Source of the DNA: Lelliottia amnigena
Lineage (GTDB): Bacteria; Pseudomonadota; Gammaproteobacteria; Enterobacterales; Enterobacteriaceae
NCBI GenBank assembly: GCA_900635465.1
Contig: LR134135.1
Span: 558,001-622,000, forward strand
Direction of reading: 5' to 3'
Length of the DNA stretch: 64,000 nucleotides
The notes beneath the pieces were generated by a model. That model saw nothing but the letters and a program-made list of their open reading frames with translations. It did not search any database and was not told where the DNA came from. Shown piece after piece: positions 11,679 through 19,005 of this stretch; position 1 is the stretch's first letter, and each line of letters starts with the position of its first letter. Position numbers and translations under genes: made by a program.

Positions 11679-11699
11679 AACCGGTTACAGTAACCGGTT
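11679..11699. promoter_or_regulatory. Paired AACCGGTT palindrome, LacI-type operator candidate
   Basis: AACCGGTTA and its exact complement TAACCGGTT are separated by CAG, giving a perfect 21-bp inverted repeat. Each half contains the self-complementary octamer AACCGGTT with the central CG typical of LacI/GalR-family operators (E. coli AscG sites share AACCGGTT). A weak promoter (TTGCAG at 11698, 16-nt spacer, TAATAC at 11720) overlaps it. No LacI-family gene lies in the window. Confidence 0.65.
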
Positions 11700-11767
11700 G
11701 CAGAGCGAGAAAGAGAGATTAATACTGACTGTGTAACGTCCCCTGTATCCAATAATAAGAGTCAATC

Positions 11768-11821
11768 ATGAAACAATCAGTCCCTGTTGTGCCGCTGGTT
11801 CATGACCCAGCAAGGTGGTGA
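11768..11821 (+). CDS. Putative 17-residue leader ORF upstream of the EIIC gene
   Basis: ATG to TGA, encoding MKQSVPVVPLVHDPARW. Its stop lies 3 nt before the start of a second micro-ORF. The Shine-Dalgarno match is weak (TAAGAG). It lies between the paired operator and the PTS gene. I know no homologue; it may be a leader peptide, a remnant or chance. Confidence 0.3.
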   Translation: MKQSVPVVPLVHDPARW

Positions 11822-11824
11822 AAA

Positions 11825-11875
11825 ATGATGTATGGAACACCGTATGACGCGTCTGCGTCGGAACTGATCATCTGA
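11825..11875 (+). CDS. Putative 16-residue micro-ORF upstream of the EIIC gene
   Basis: Encodes MMYGTPYDASASELII. AAGGTGG sits at good spacing upstream, overlapping the end of the first micro-ORF, and its stop is just before the AGGAG of the EIIC gene. The arrangement suggests a translationally coupled leader; conservation is untested. Confidence 0.35.
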   Translation: MMYGTPYDASASELII

Positions 11876-11888
11876 CAGGAGAACCATT

Positions 11889-13232
11889 ATGTCTGCCAAC
11901 CATGCTGCGTTTAATTTGATATTCCGATTTGTCGAAAACTATGTCAGTCCCATTGCCGGGCGGATCTCCTCCCAGCGTCATGTGATGGCCATCCGCGATG
12001 GATTTATTTCTGCGATGCCATTCATGATTGTCGGTTCATTCTTATTAGTCTTTGCTTACCCGCCTTTCTCACCTGACACCACCTGGGGCTTTGCGCGCGC
12101 GTGGCTGGATATGGCGAAGCAGTTTGAAGGGCAAATCCTCACCCCGTTTGATATGACCATGGGCATTATGTCCATCTACATCTGTGCGGCGATCGCTTAT
12201 AACCTGGGCAAGCACTACGTTAAGTCGCATCAGCTTGACCCATTTATGTGCGCGATGCTGTCCTTAATGGCGTTTTTACTGGTTGCAGCGCCAAAAACAA
12301 AAGGGGCCATGCCGGTTGATAGCCTGGGCGGGACCGGGATTTTTACAGCGATTCTGGTGGCGATCTATTGCGTCGAAATGATGCGCTTCCTGAAAGCGCA
12401 TAATATTGGCATCCGTCTTCCGGATCAGGTTCCGCCGATGATCAAAAACTCATTTGATCTTCTGATTCCTGTGCTGGTTGTCGTCCTCACGCTTTACCCG
12501 CTGAGCCTCTTTATCCAGTCTCAGTTTGATATGCTCATTCCGCAAGCCATCATGTCTATCTTCAAACCGTTGGTTTCCGCAGCCGATTCTCTGCCGGCCA
12601 TTCTGCTGGCGGTACTGATCGCGCATTTACTGTGGTTTGCCGGGATACACGGTGCGGCGATTGTCTCCGGGATGCTGCAAATGTTCTGGCTGACCAATCT
12701 TGGCATGAACCAGTCTGCGCTGGCGCAAAGCGCGCCACTGCCGCATATTTTCATGGAAGCGTTCTGGACATTCTTCATCGTCATTGGCGGCTCGGGCGCG
12801 ACAATGGGGCTGGTCTTGTGTTACTTGCGCAGTCGTTCTGCGCATCTGCGTTCTATTGGTCGTCTGAGCGTCGTGCCAAGTATTTTCAATATCAACGAAC
12901 CGGTAATTTTTGGTACGCCGATTGTAATGAACCCGGTGTTCTTTATTCCATTCCTGCTGGCACCCATGGTTAACGCCGTGCTTGCATGGGCAGCCATGAA
13001 GCTGGATCTTATTGGTCGCGTTATTTCCGTTGTACCATGGACCGCACCTGCACCAGTGGGCGCAGCGTGGGCGTTAGGTTGGGATTTCCGTGCAGCACTT
13101 CTGGTAATACTGCTCGCGTTAGTCTCGGGGATTATTTATTACCCATTCTTCAAAGTGTATGAGAAGCAACTTTTGCAGCAGGAAGCAGAGGAAGCATTAC
13201 GTGCAGAGGAAGAGAGTCAGCAGGTGGCGTAG
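11889..13232 (+). CDS. PTS EIIC component, lactose/cellobiose (CelB) family
   Basis: Membrane channel subunit of a phosphotransferase system, 447 residues, about ten hydrophobic helices. Family signatures are clear: IRDGFISAMPFMIVGSFLL near the N-terminus, LLWFAGIHGAAIVSG, and the substrate-loop motif FNINEPVIFGTPIVMNP. The hydrophilic tail (EAEEALRAEEES) lacks a fused IIA or IIB domain. AGGAG at 11877 supports the ATG at 11889. No EIIA, EIIB, glycosidase or LacI-type regulator is adjacent, so it is an orphan that must borrow partners. Cellobiose or another beta-glucoside/chitobiose-type sugar is a family-level guess. Confidence 0.88.
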   Translation: MSANHAAFNLIFRFVENYVSPIAGRISSQRHVMAIRDGFISAMPFMIVGSFLLVFAYPPFSPDTTWGFARAWLDMAKQFEGQILTPFDMTMGIMSIYICAAIAYNLGKHYVKSHQLDPFMCAMLSLMAFLLVAAPKTKGAMPVDSLGGTGIFTAILVAIYCVEMMRFLKAHNIGIRLPDQVPPMIKNSFDLLIPVLVVVLTLYPLSLFIQSQFDMLIPQAIMSIFKPLVSAADSLPAILLAVLIAHLLWFAGIHGAAIVSGMLQMFWLTNLGMNQSALAQSAPLPHIFMEAFWTFFIVIGGSGATMGLVLCYLRSRSAHLRSIGRLSVVPSIFNINEPVIFGTPIVMNPVFFIPFLLAPMVNAVLAWAAMKLDLIGRVISVVPWTAPAPVGAAWALGWDFRAALLVILLALVSGIIYYPFFKVYEKQLLQQEAEEALRAEEESQQVA

Positions 13233-13240
13233 TGAAAAGC

Positions 13241-13266
13241 AAAACGGCAACCGAGGTTGCCGTTTT
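13241..13266 (+). terminator. Rho-independent terminator of the EIIC gene
   Basis: AAAACGGCAACC, loop GA, GGTTGCCGTTTT: a 12-bp stem ending in T4, then GTGTTTTT. Nearly identical to the hairpin at 38499-38524. Confidence 0.88.
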
Positions 13267-13312
13267 GTGTTTTTGTCCTATTCTTCTGGGAGAACGCGTC
13301 GCAATGTACGCC

Positions 13313-14101
13313 CTATTTCAGCGTGCAGTCGCCGCACTGCTGTACATCTGGCAGGCGATAGCGCTGACAGCAAGTTCGGCGGACCAACAGTCCATTGCGT
13401 GGAACGACGGTGCGGAACAAAGGATTATCCCGTCCATCTGACAGCTGCTTTGCAAAGAAGCAGGACTGGCGTAGCGTGTCGAGGGTTTCATCGCCCAGTA
13501 AAGGTTTCATTTCATTCAGATACCAGTGAATCAAATAGCCGGTATTGCTCCAGATGAGTTTTCCGTTGATCTCACCCGTTTTTTCCAGCGCGTCAACGAC
13601 GGGAATAAGCGCTTGCTTTAGCAGCGTTTCCATTCGTTCCTGCGGCGATTGCAACGTCGCGACGCGATCCTCATGAACATCAATCCAGAAACACGCTGCT
13701 CGGCCCGTCTCGTGGAACTCGACGTGGAAATGCTCCGGGGATAAATCCAGAGCAATATCCTGAGTGAGCAAAGCCTGCATGAGCGGTGGCACCATCAAAC
13801 CGATATACCACTGCGCCCACAGGGAAAGTAACGGTTTATTTTCCCGCGCAAGAGTGGGTTCATTTCGATAAATATGGTTGGAGTACGCCGCGAGCAGGGA
13901 TTGCATCTCGGACGGGCGTTGCCATTGCGACAGTGTCATTGCCTGATGCGGGTGTGGCTCATCGAATTTGATGAAATCGAGCAGGTAGGCACGGTTTTCT
14001 GTGATCGTATCCCGTATGGAATCCGCAAGCGCAGTGCTCCCGCTGGTAAGACGGGCTCGCCAGATGATGGGATCAACGACTTGTGCGGAATGAGTAGCCA
14101 T
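13313..14101 (-). CDS. fhuF: Ferric siderophore reductase FhuF
   Basis: Cytoplasmic [2Fe-2S] protein that reduces iron from imported hydroxamate siderophores such as ferrioxamine B or ferrichrome. The 262 residues equal the E. coli length. The C-terminus has the unusual cluster motif Cys-Cys-X10-Cys-X2-Cys (RRTCCQRYRLPDVQQCGDC). The core KPLISLWAQWYIGLM-like segment and HFHVEFHETGR are conserved. A Fur box lies just upstream. The first 30 residues diverge from E. coli. Confidence 0.95.
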   Translation of the reverse strand: MATHSAQVVDPIIWRARLTSGSTALADSIRDTITENRAYLLDFIKFDEPHPHQAMTLSQWQRPSEMQSLLAAYSNHIYRNEPTLARENKPLLSLWAQWYIGLMVPPLMQALLTQDIALDLSPEHFHVEFHETGRAACFWIDVHEDRVATLQSPQERMETLLKQALIPVVDALEKTGEINGKLIWSNTGYLIHWYLNEMKPLLGDETLDTLRQSCFFAKQLSDGRDNPLFRTVVPRNGLLVRRTCCQRYRLPDVQQCGDCTLK

Positions 14102-14123
14102 ATCGGAATAGGATAGGAATCTA

Positions 14124-14142
14124 AATGATAATGATTGCCAAT
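14124..14142. promoter_or_regulatory. Fur box upstream of fhuF
   Basis: TGATAAT-G-ATTGCCA (14126-14140) matches the 7-1-7 Fur core TGATAAT-N-ATTATCA at 12 of 14 positions and sits about 25 nt before the fhuF start, consistent with iron repression as in E. coli. Confidence 0.8.
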
Positions 14143-14198
14143 CCTAGCTATAGATAAAACCGATCGCAAGTCTTTTGTCAGTACAAGGGGGATGGAGT

Positions 14199-15263
14199 TT
14201 ATTCGGCAAGAAGCTCAGGGCTTATAAGGATATTGTTGCGCCCTTGGTGTTTGGCTTCGTACAGCGCTTTATCCGCTTTGCCGAGCGCACCTTCGATATC
14301 TTCGCCCTCAAAAATAGCGATACCGATACTGATAGTGACATTGGTTGCCACGCTCTCGTTAAACATGTGCGGGATCTTGAGGTCGTACACTTTCTGGCGA
14401 ATACGTTCCGCGGTCTGGCGTGCCTGATCGAGGGTAACGCTGGTTAACAGCACCATAAATTCTTCACCGCCAAAGCGCGCAACAATATCTCGCGAACGAA
14501 CGGCATCACGAATGGCGGCGGAAACCCGAATCAGCGCCTGATCGCCCATCATATGGCCATAGTGATCGTTGTAGGCCTTGAAATGATCAATATCCAGCAG
14601 CAGGACGAAATGCTCTCCCTGCTCCAGCGTCGGAAGATTTTCCAGGCGGTTATGCAACCCACGTCGATTATACAAACCTGTCAGCGGGTCCATCATACTC
14701 AGGTCGTTCAGCGTTTCACGCTCCTCAAGGAGCCGATACAACAGCTGTTGTGCAAAGCGGTCGTTACGTTTTTGAATAACGTGATGGATGGCAATCCCAA
14801 CCATCGGGAGAGCGAGAGAGTAAATGACCCGCAGCCAGTGTTCATGCTGGCTAAACCACATGCAAACGACAAAAGTCGGCAGCGAATGGAGCGTAAATGC
14901 TTTTATATCACTCGCGAAGGCCAGAGAGCCAATAAATAGAACGCTTAATAAGCCCAATAAAAGAAAGGTAAAAGGATCTTCCGTGACCAGCGTAAATTTA
15001 TAGGCAATATGCCATGCCCATATTCCACCAAAGGTCAGGGAAATCACTGAAATATTGATCTTCCTGGTTTTATTTCTCCAATGCCAGATAAGCAATGCCA
15101 CACTGAGCGTAAAAATTAACACGACAGGGAGCGTGAGCATACGCACGTTGTACAGCGGGTTCAGCAGAGTAAAAAGTGCTGAAACGGCGTTCAGGAATAA
15201 AAATAAACGTAACGATAACTGATATTTCTTGTGGCGTAATGAGCGCCAGGATTGTGATGTCAT
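14199..15263 (-). CDS. Membrane-anchored GGDEF diguanylate cyclase
   Basis: Predicted to make cyclic di-GMP. The N-terminal half (about residues 15-175) carries five or six hydrophobic helices. A linker ERETLNDLSMMDPLTGLYNRRGL leads into a full GGDEF domain (about 190-350) with DIDHFKAYND and the catalytic signature FGGEEF. The inhibitory I-site RxxD (RSRD) lies exactly five residues before GGEEF, so product inhibition is expected. E. coli K-12 has no gene here. It is leftward toward fhuF and divergent from yjjZ; no strong Shine-Dalgarno site precedes the chosen ATG. Target process is unknown. Confidence 0.88.
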   Translation of the reverse strand: MTSQSWRSLRHKKYQLSLRLFLFLNAVSALFTLLNPLYNVRMLTLPVVLIFTLSVALLIWHWRNKTRKINISVISLTFGGIWAWHIAYKFTLVTEDPFTFLLLGLLSVLFIGSLAFASDIKAFTLHSLPTFVVCMWFSQHEHWLRVIYSLALPMVGIAIHHVIQKRNDRFAQQLLYRLLEERETLNDLSMMDPLTGLYNRRGLHNRLENLPTLEQGEHFVLLLDIDHFKAYNDHYGHMMGDQALIRVSAAIRDAVRSRDIVARFGGEEFMVLLTSVTLDQARQTAERIRQKVYDLKIPHMFNESVATNVTISIGIAIFEGEDIEGALGKADKALYEAKHQGRNNILISPELLAE

Positions 15264-15480
15264 GTCGGTATGTTTTTATTAATTCTTAATTAAATCAAAA
15301 TAATGGCAGCCGATTTGAATGTAAAACTGAGAAATAATCAGGGACTTAATAATCAGGAAATAGTTACGTGTAGTTAACAGGTGTGCAATTTATCACCTTC
15401 CTCATTTCCTGTCATTACAGGAAAGGTAAAGGTGATGAGATTGTTGCGACATAGACTGACAAATGCGAAAACCTATCATA

Positions 15481-15500
15481 TGATATTGGTTATCATTATC
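15481..15500. promoter_or_regulatory. Fur box upstream of yjjZ
   Basis: TGATATT-G-GTTATCA (15481-15495) matches the 7-1-7 Fur core at 12 of 14 positions and continues as TTATC, giving a 19-mer close to the full consensus. It lies 19 nt before the yjjZ start. The rest of 15264-15480 is AT-rich and shows no other signal. Confidence 0.82.
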
Positions 15501-15518
15501 GTGTTGAGAGGGCAAACC

Positions 15519-15749
15519 ATGTTGAGTAAAGCGCTGGGAAGTGGATGGGGTGTGTTGCTGCCGGGTCTACTGATTGCTGGACTGACCTTTGCCGATCTCT
15601 CACTGGACGTCTGGAAAATGATTATTGTCTCGGGCTTACTGATCACGTCAGCAATGATTTGGCATAAGCAATTACGCCACTTTGTGCTGTTGCCGTCATG
15701 TGTCGCGCTGATTGGTGCAATGCTGGTAATAACGATGAGTTTAAAATGA
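15519..15749 (+). CDS. yjjZ: YjjZ, small DUF1435 membrane protein
   Basis: A 76-residue hydrophobic protein of unknown function with about three membrane helices (WGVLLPGLLIAGLTF; MIIVSGLLITSAMIW; FVLLPSCVALIGAMLVI), matching enteric YjjZ/DUF1435. The ATG at 15519 has GAGAGG upstream; extending the frame to 15381 would place the Fur box inside the gene. Fur control and the fhuF neighbourhood suggest a role under iron limitation. Confidence 0.85.
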   Translation: MLSKALGSGWGVLLPGLLIAGLTFADLSLDVWKMIIVSGLLITSAMIWHKQLRHFVLLPSCVALIGAMLVITMSLK

Positions 15750-15789
15750 TTGAGAAAGCAGAGAGAAATCAGGAAGGAGATAAGATAAG

Positions 15790-15876
15790 TGGTGCGAAGA
15801 GGGGGACTTGAACCCCCACGTCCGTAAGAACACTAACACCTGAAGCTAGCGCGTCTACCAATTCCGCCACCTTCGC
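15790..15876 (-). tRNA. leuV: tRNA-Leu (CAG), third copy of the array
   Basis: 87 nt with CCA encoded, long variable arm and anticodon CAG in the CTTCAGGT loop. The acceptor stem pairs completely (GCGAAGG with TCTTCGC, allowing G7-U66). It differs from the two upstream copies on both sides of the stem. Transcribed last in the leftward three-gene array between yjjZ and rsmC (E. coli leuQPV); the copy-specific symbol is by position only. Confidence 0.95.
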
Positions 15877-15906
15877 ACTGTTATCTTATTTTTGATATTG
15901 CCTCGT

Positions 15907-15993
15907 TGGTGCGAGGGGGGGGACTTGAACCCCCACGTCCGTAAGAACACTAACACCTGAAGCTAGCGCGTCTACCAATTCCGCCACCGTCGC
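15907..15993 (-). tRNA. leuP: tRNA-Leu (CAG), second copy
   Basis: 87 nt, CCA encoded, anticodon CAG. The 5' strand reads GCGACGG and the 3' strand CCCTCGC, leaving a C5-C68 mismatch in an otherwise paired acceptor stem. The body is otherwise identical to the third copy. Confidence 0.95.
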
Positions 15994-16021
15994 CCGGTGA
16001 GAACAATATCTACATGGTTTT

Positions 16022-16109
16022 TGGTGCGAGGGGGGGGGACTTGAACCCCCACGTCCGTAAAGACACTAACACCTGAAGCTAGCGCGTCTACCAATTCCGC
16101 CACCGTCGC
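16022..16109 (-). tRNA. leuQ: tRNA-Leu (CAG), first copy, one base too long
   Basis: Anticodon CAG with CCA encoded, but 88 nt: the run at the T-stem/acceptor junction has nine G on the + strand where the second copy has eight. The extra base would misalign the acceptor and T stems. Probably a homopolymer read error, otherwise a defective copy. Confidence 0.9.
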
Positions 16110-16150
16110 ATACCATCAATACTTAAAAAGTATTGCAACCACGGAGGCGC

Positions 16151-16178
16151 ATTCTAGATGTTTTCAGCTTTTCGTCAA
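16151..16178 (-). promoter_or_regulatory. Promoter of the leucine tRNA operon
   Basis: On the minus strand TTGACG, a 16-nt spacer and TAGAAT, followed by the GC-rich discriminator GCGCCTCC. Strong hexamers plus a GC discriminator are typical of stringently controlled stable-RNA promoters. Confidence 0.75.
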
Positions 16179-16229
16179 TAGAAAATTGTGTAGGGTGTTT
16201 TATTTGCTGCAAAAATGGACATTTACGTC

Positions 16230-16255
16230 GCCCGGCAGACGTTACGCTACCGGGC
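16230..16255. repeat. REP-like palindrome downstream of rsmC
   Basis: GCCCGG, 14 nt, CCGGGC, in the style of enteric REP elements, 9 nt beyond the rsmC stop and close to the upstream end of the tRNA array. Confidence 0.6.
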
Positions 16256-16264
16256 TGATGGCGA

Positions 16265-17294
16265 TTACTTTTTCGCCTGACGCGTCATGACGGTACGGTA
16301 AACCTTAAACCGACCGGTCTGCGCCAACACTTCGTGGAAGCCGAAAATCTCATCCAGAAGCTTAGGATAAGGCAGGAAGGCGTTTGCAACGATACGCAGT
16401 TCACCGCCGCTGCCAAGGTGGCGGACGGCACCACGAATCAACGTCTGTGCGGCTTCAAGGCTAGTCTCCATACCATCGTGGAACGGTGGGTTAGAGATGA
16501 TGATATCAAAGCGGCCAGTGACTTCAGAGAATACGTTGCTGGCGAAAACGTCACCTTCCAGCCCGTTAGCGGCGAGGGTCGCGCGGCTCGCTTCAACAGC
16601 AGGGGCACTTACATCGCTTAAGGTTAAGCGGACTTTCGGTGAATGACTTGCCAGCACGGCGGAGAGCACACCAGCGCCACAGCCCACATCCAGCACTTTC
16701 CCTTTGGTGTGTGGCGTGAAAGTGGAAAGCAGCAGTTGACTGCCCACGTCCAGACCGTCACGGCTGAATACGCCTGGGAGGGTTTTGATCGTCAGACCAT
16801 CGAGCTGATACTCGCCCCAGTATTTTTCCGCATCAAAGGTCGGCTGTTTATCCAGGCGACCGTGGTACAGACCACAGCGACGCGCGCTGTCAATTTTGTT
16901 CAGCGTCGCGTATTCCGCCAGCATAGGCTCTGCGCTACGCACGCCGCTGCGGTTTTCACCCACGACAAAAATATCGCAGCCCACCGGCAGCATAGAAAGC
17001 AGGTTCATCAGCTGGAACTGAGCTTCTGGCTTGTTCTTCGGCCAGTAGTAAATCAGGGTGTCACAGTCGGCGACATCGCTTTGCTCTGCCACCAGGCTGA
17101 AGCGTACGCGGTCTTCCATCTGACGGCTCAAAAAGCTGCCAGTGGTGGAATTGCTGAGTATGGGCGCGGCTCGCGGCACACTCAAAACGGCCAGGCAGGT
17201 CATCCTGCATATCTCCGGCAAAAAGAATACGGCTTTGTTCGAAATCATCACTGTGGCGCAGCAAGACTTCACTTGCCGGGGTAAATGCAGACAT
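16265..17294 (-). CDS. rsmC: 16S rRNA m2G1207 methyltransferase RsmC, frameshifted as read
   Basis: SAM-dependent enzyme that methylates G1207 of 16S rRNA in the 30S subunit. The N-terminus [20 protein letters not shown] starts at 17294 in one frame. After QQFHHWQL the family sequence (LSRQM..RFSLV) continues in another frame to the stop at 16265. The break is an A5 run on the + strand at 17130-17134; removing one base restores a 342-residue protein (E. coli 343). The catalytic half is intact: [12 protein letters not shown] (SAM site) and [10 protein letters not shown] (guanine N2 methyltransferase motif). Without correction the downstream frame opens only from unrelated codons upstream. A base-call error is more likely than a true mutation. 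Confidence 0.9.
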
Positions 17295-17396
17295 GAATTG
17301 TTCCTCAATAAACTATGGCGGCGAGTATAGTTGGTTGATGGCGCAGATACGACATATTTGCTATATTTGCGCGCCTGACAGACAGGAGTTTTCTCT

Positions 17397-17810
17397 ATGA
17401 CATCCCGACGAGACTGGCAGTTACAGCAACTGGGTATTACCCAGTGGGCCCTGCGTCGCCCGACGGCGTTGCAGGGCGAAATTGCTATCTCAATTCCTGC
17501 ACATGTTCGTCTGGTTATGGTGGCAGAGGCGTTGCCTGCATTGAATGAAACGCTGATCAATGATGTGCTGCGCACCCTGAAGGTGAGCCATGATCAGGTG
17601 TTGCAGCTCACGCCCGATCGTGTCGCCATGTTACCCGCCGAAAGCCACTGTAATTTCTGGCAGTTAGGCGTTGAAGATGTCCTTACGCTTCGTGGCGGCA
17701 GACTCTCTTCGCCAGCCCTGGAAGAACTAAAAGCAAACCCAGCAGCGCGAAGCGCTCTATGGCAACAAATCTGCGAATATGAACACGATTTCTTCCCTCA
17801 CGACGACTGA
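17397..17810 (+). CDS. holD: DNA polymerase III psi subunit
   Basis: Clamp-loader accessory subunit that binds chi (HolC) and tethers it to the DnaX complex, helping SSB contact. The 137 residues equal E. coli HolD, with the N-terminal [22 protein letters not shown] segment known to contact DnaX. It overlaps rimI by 32 nt, as in E. coli, and diverges from rsmC across 102 bp. Confidence 0.96.
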   Translation: MTSRRDWQLQQLGITQWALRRPTALQGEIAISIPAHVRLVMVAEALPALNETLINDVLRTLKVSHDQVLQLTPDRVAMLPAESHCNFWQLGVEDVLTLRGGRLSSPALEELKANPAARSALWQQICEYEHDFFPHDD

Positions 17811-18222
17811 TCTCGCATCGGCGTTCGCGATTGAAACACGCGCCCACGCTTTCCCGTGGAGCGAAAAAACCTTTGCCAGCAATCAGGGCGAGCGTTATCT
17901 CAATTTCCGCCTGGATGTTGACGGCGAGATGGCTGCGTTTGCCATTACGCAGGTCGTTCTGGATGAGGCAACGCTGTTTAATATCGCTGTCGATCCGGCA
18001 TTTCAGCGCCGAGGTTTGGGCAGAGAGCTGCTTGAATTTTTGATTCGCGAGCTGGAAGCGCGAGACGTTTTCACGCTTTGGCTTGAGGTGCGCGCGTCTA
18101 ACGCCGCCGCCATTGCGCTCTACGAAAGTTTAGGCTTTAACGAGGCGACGATTCGCCGTAATTATTACCCCACTGCAGACGGGCGCGAAGACGCCATCAT
18201 CATGGCTCTGCCGATTGGATAA
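17779..18222 (+). CDS. rimI: Ribosomal protein S18 N-alpha-acetyltransferase
   Basis: GNAT-family enzyme that acetylates the N-terminus of S18. The acetyl-CoA loop is [14 protein letters not shown] (Q/R-x-x-G-x-G), followed by [21 protein letters not shown], the usual GNAT C-terminal motif. At 147 residues it is one short of E. coli. Its start lies within holD, so expression is probably coupled. Confidence 0.96.
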   Translation: MNTISSLTTTDLASAFAIETRAHAFPWSEKTFASNQGERYLNFRLDVDGEMAAFAITQVVLDEATLFNIAVDPAFQRRGLGRELLEFLIRELEARDVFTLWLEVRASNAAAIALYESLGFNEATIRRNYYPTADGREDAIIMALPIG

Positions 18223-18236
18223 AAAAGGTTGTAACG

Positions 18237-18914
18237 ATGAAATGGGACTGGATTTTCTTTGACGCCGACGAAACGCTGTTTACGTTTGATTCGTTTGGTG
18301 GTCTACAGCGGATGTTTTTGGATTATAGCGTTACCTTTACCGCTGAGGATTTTCAGGACTATCAGGCGGTGAATAAGCCGCTGTGGGTGGATTACCAGAA
18401 CGGAACCATCACCGCGTTGCAGCTTCAACATCAGCGTTTTCAAAGCTGGTCGGAACGTTTGAACGTCGATCCCGGCTCGCTCAATGAGGCCTTTCTTAAT
18501 GCAATGGCAGAGATCTGTGCGCCGCTGCCGGGTGCCGTGTCGTTGCTGAATGCGCTGAAAGGCAAAGCGAAGCTGGGGATCATCACCAACGGTTTTACGG
18601 CCTTGCAGCAGATCCGCCTTGAGCGCACCGGTCTGCGCGATCATTTTGATGCATTAGTTATTTCCGAGCAGGTAGGCGTACCCAAACCGGATCCGCGCAT
18701 TTTTGATTATGCGCTGGAACAAGCGGGTCATCCCGATCGTGAACGCGTGCTGATGGTGGGCGATACCGCTGAGTCAGATATTCTGGGCGGCATGAAGTCT
18801 GGTCTTGCGACTGTCTGGCTTAATGCGCACAGCCGCGCCCTACCAGACGGCATTCATCCGACCTGGACCGTCACATCATTGAACGAACTGGAGCAACTCC
18901 TGTGTAAACAATGA
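18237..18914 (+). CDS. yjjG: Pyrimidine 5'-nucleotidase YjjG (HAD family)
   Basis: House-cleaning nucleotidase that dephosphorylates dUMP, dTMP and non-canonical pyrimidine monophosphates. HAD motifs are complete: FFDADETLF (motif I, nucleophile and acid Asp), IITNGF (motif II), the KPDPRIF lysine (III) and [11 protein letters not shown] (IV). It is 225 residues, the E. coli length, 14 nt after rimI and so probably in the holD-rimI-yjjG operon. Confidence 0.95.
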   Translation: MKWDWIFFDADETLFTFDSFGGLQRMFLDYSVTFTAEDFQDYQAVNKPLWVDYQNGTITALQLQHQRFQSWSERLNVDPGSLNEAFLNAMAEICAPLPGAVSLLNALKGKAKLGIITNGFTALQQIRLERTGLRDHFDALVISEQVGVPKPDPRIFDYALEQAGHPDRERVLMVGDTAESDILGGMKSGLATVWLNAHSRALPDGIHPTWTVTSLNELEQLLCKQ

Positions 18915-19005
18915 TTGCCTGCCCCCCGTTGATGGGTAAAATAGCCGCAATTTCGTATTCCATGATGCGTGGCCAGCTGCCGCGCTTAAATAAGAAGATT
19001 CAATT

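Noticed and set aside
15790..16109. Leucine tRNA array as an integration (attachment) site
   Set aside because: No integrase, direct-repeat tRNA fragment or foreign cargo is adjacent; the flanks are the normal yjjZ and rsmC.
17130..17134. Programmed ribosomal frameshifting in rsmC
   Set aside because: No X-XXY-YYZ slippery site or downstream structure is evident, and orthologues are read in one frame. An indel explains it more simply.
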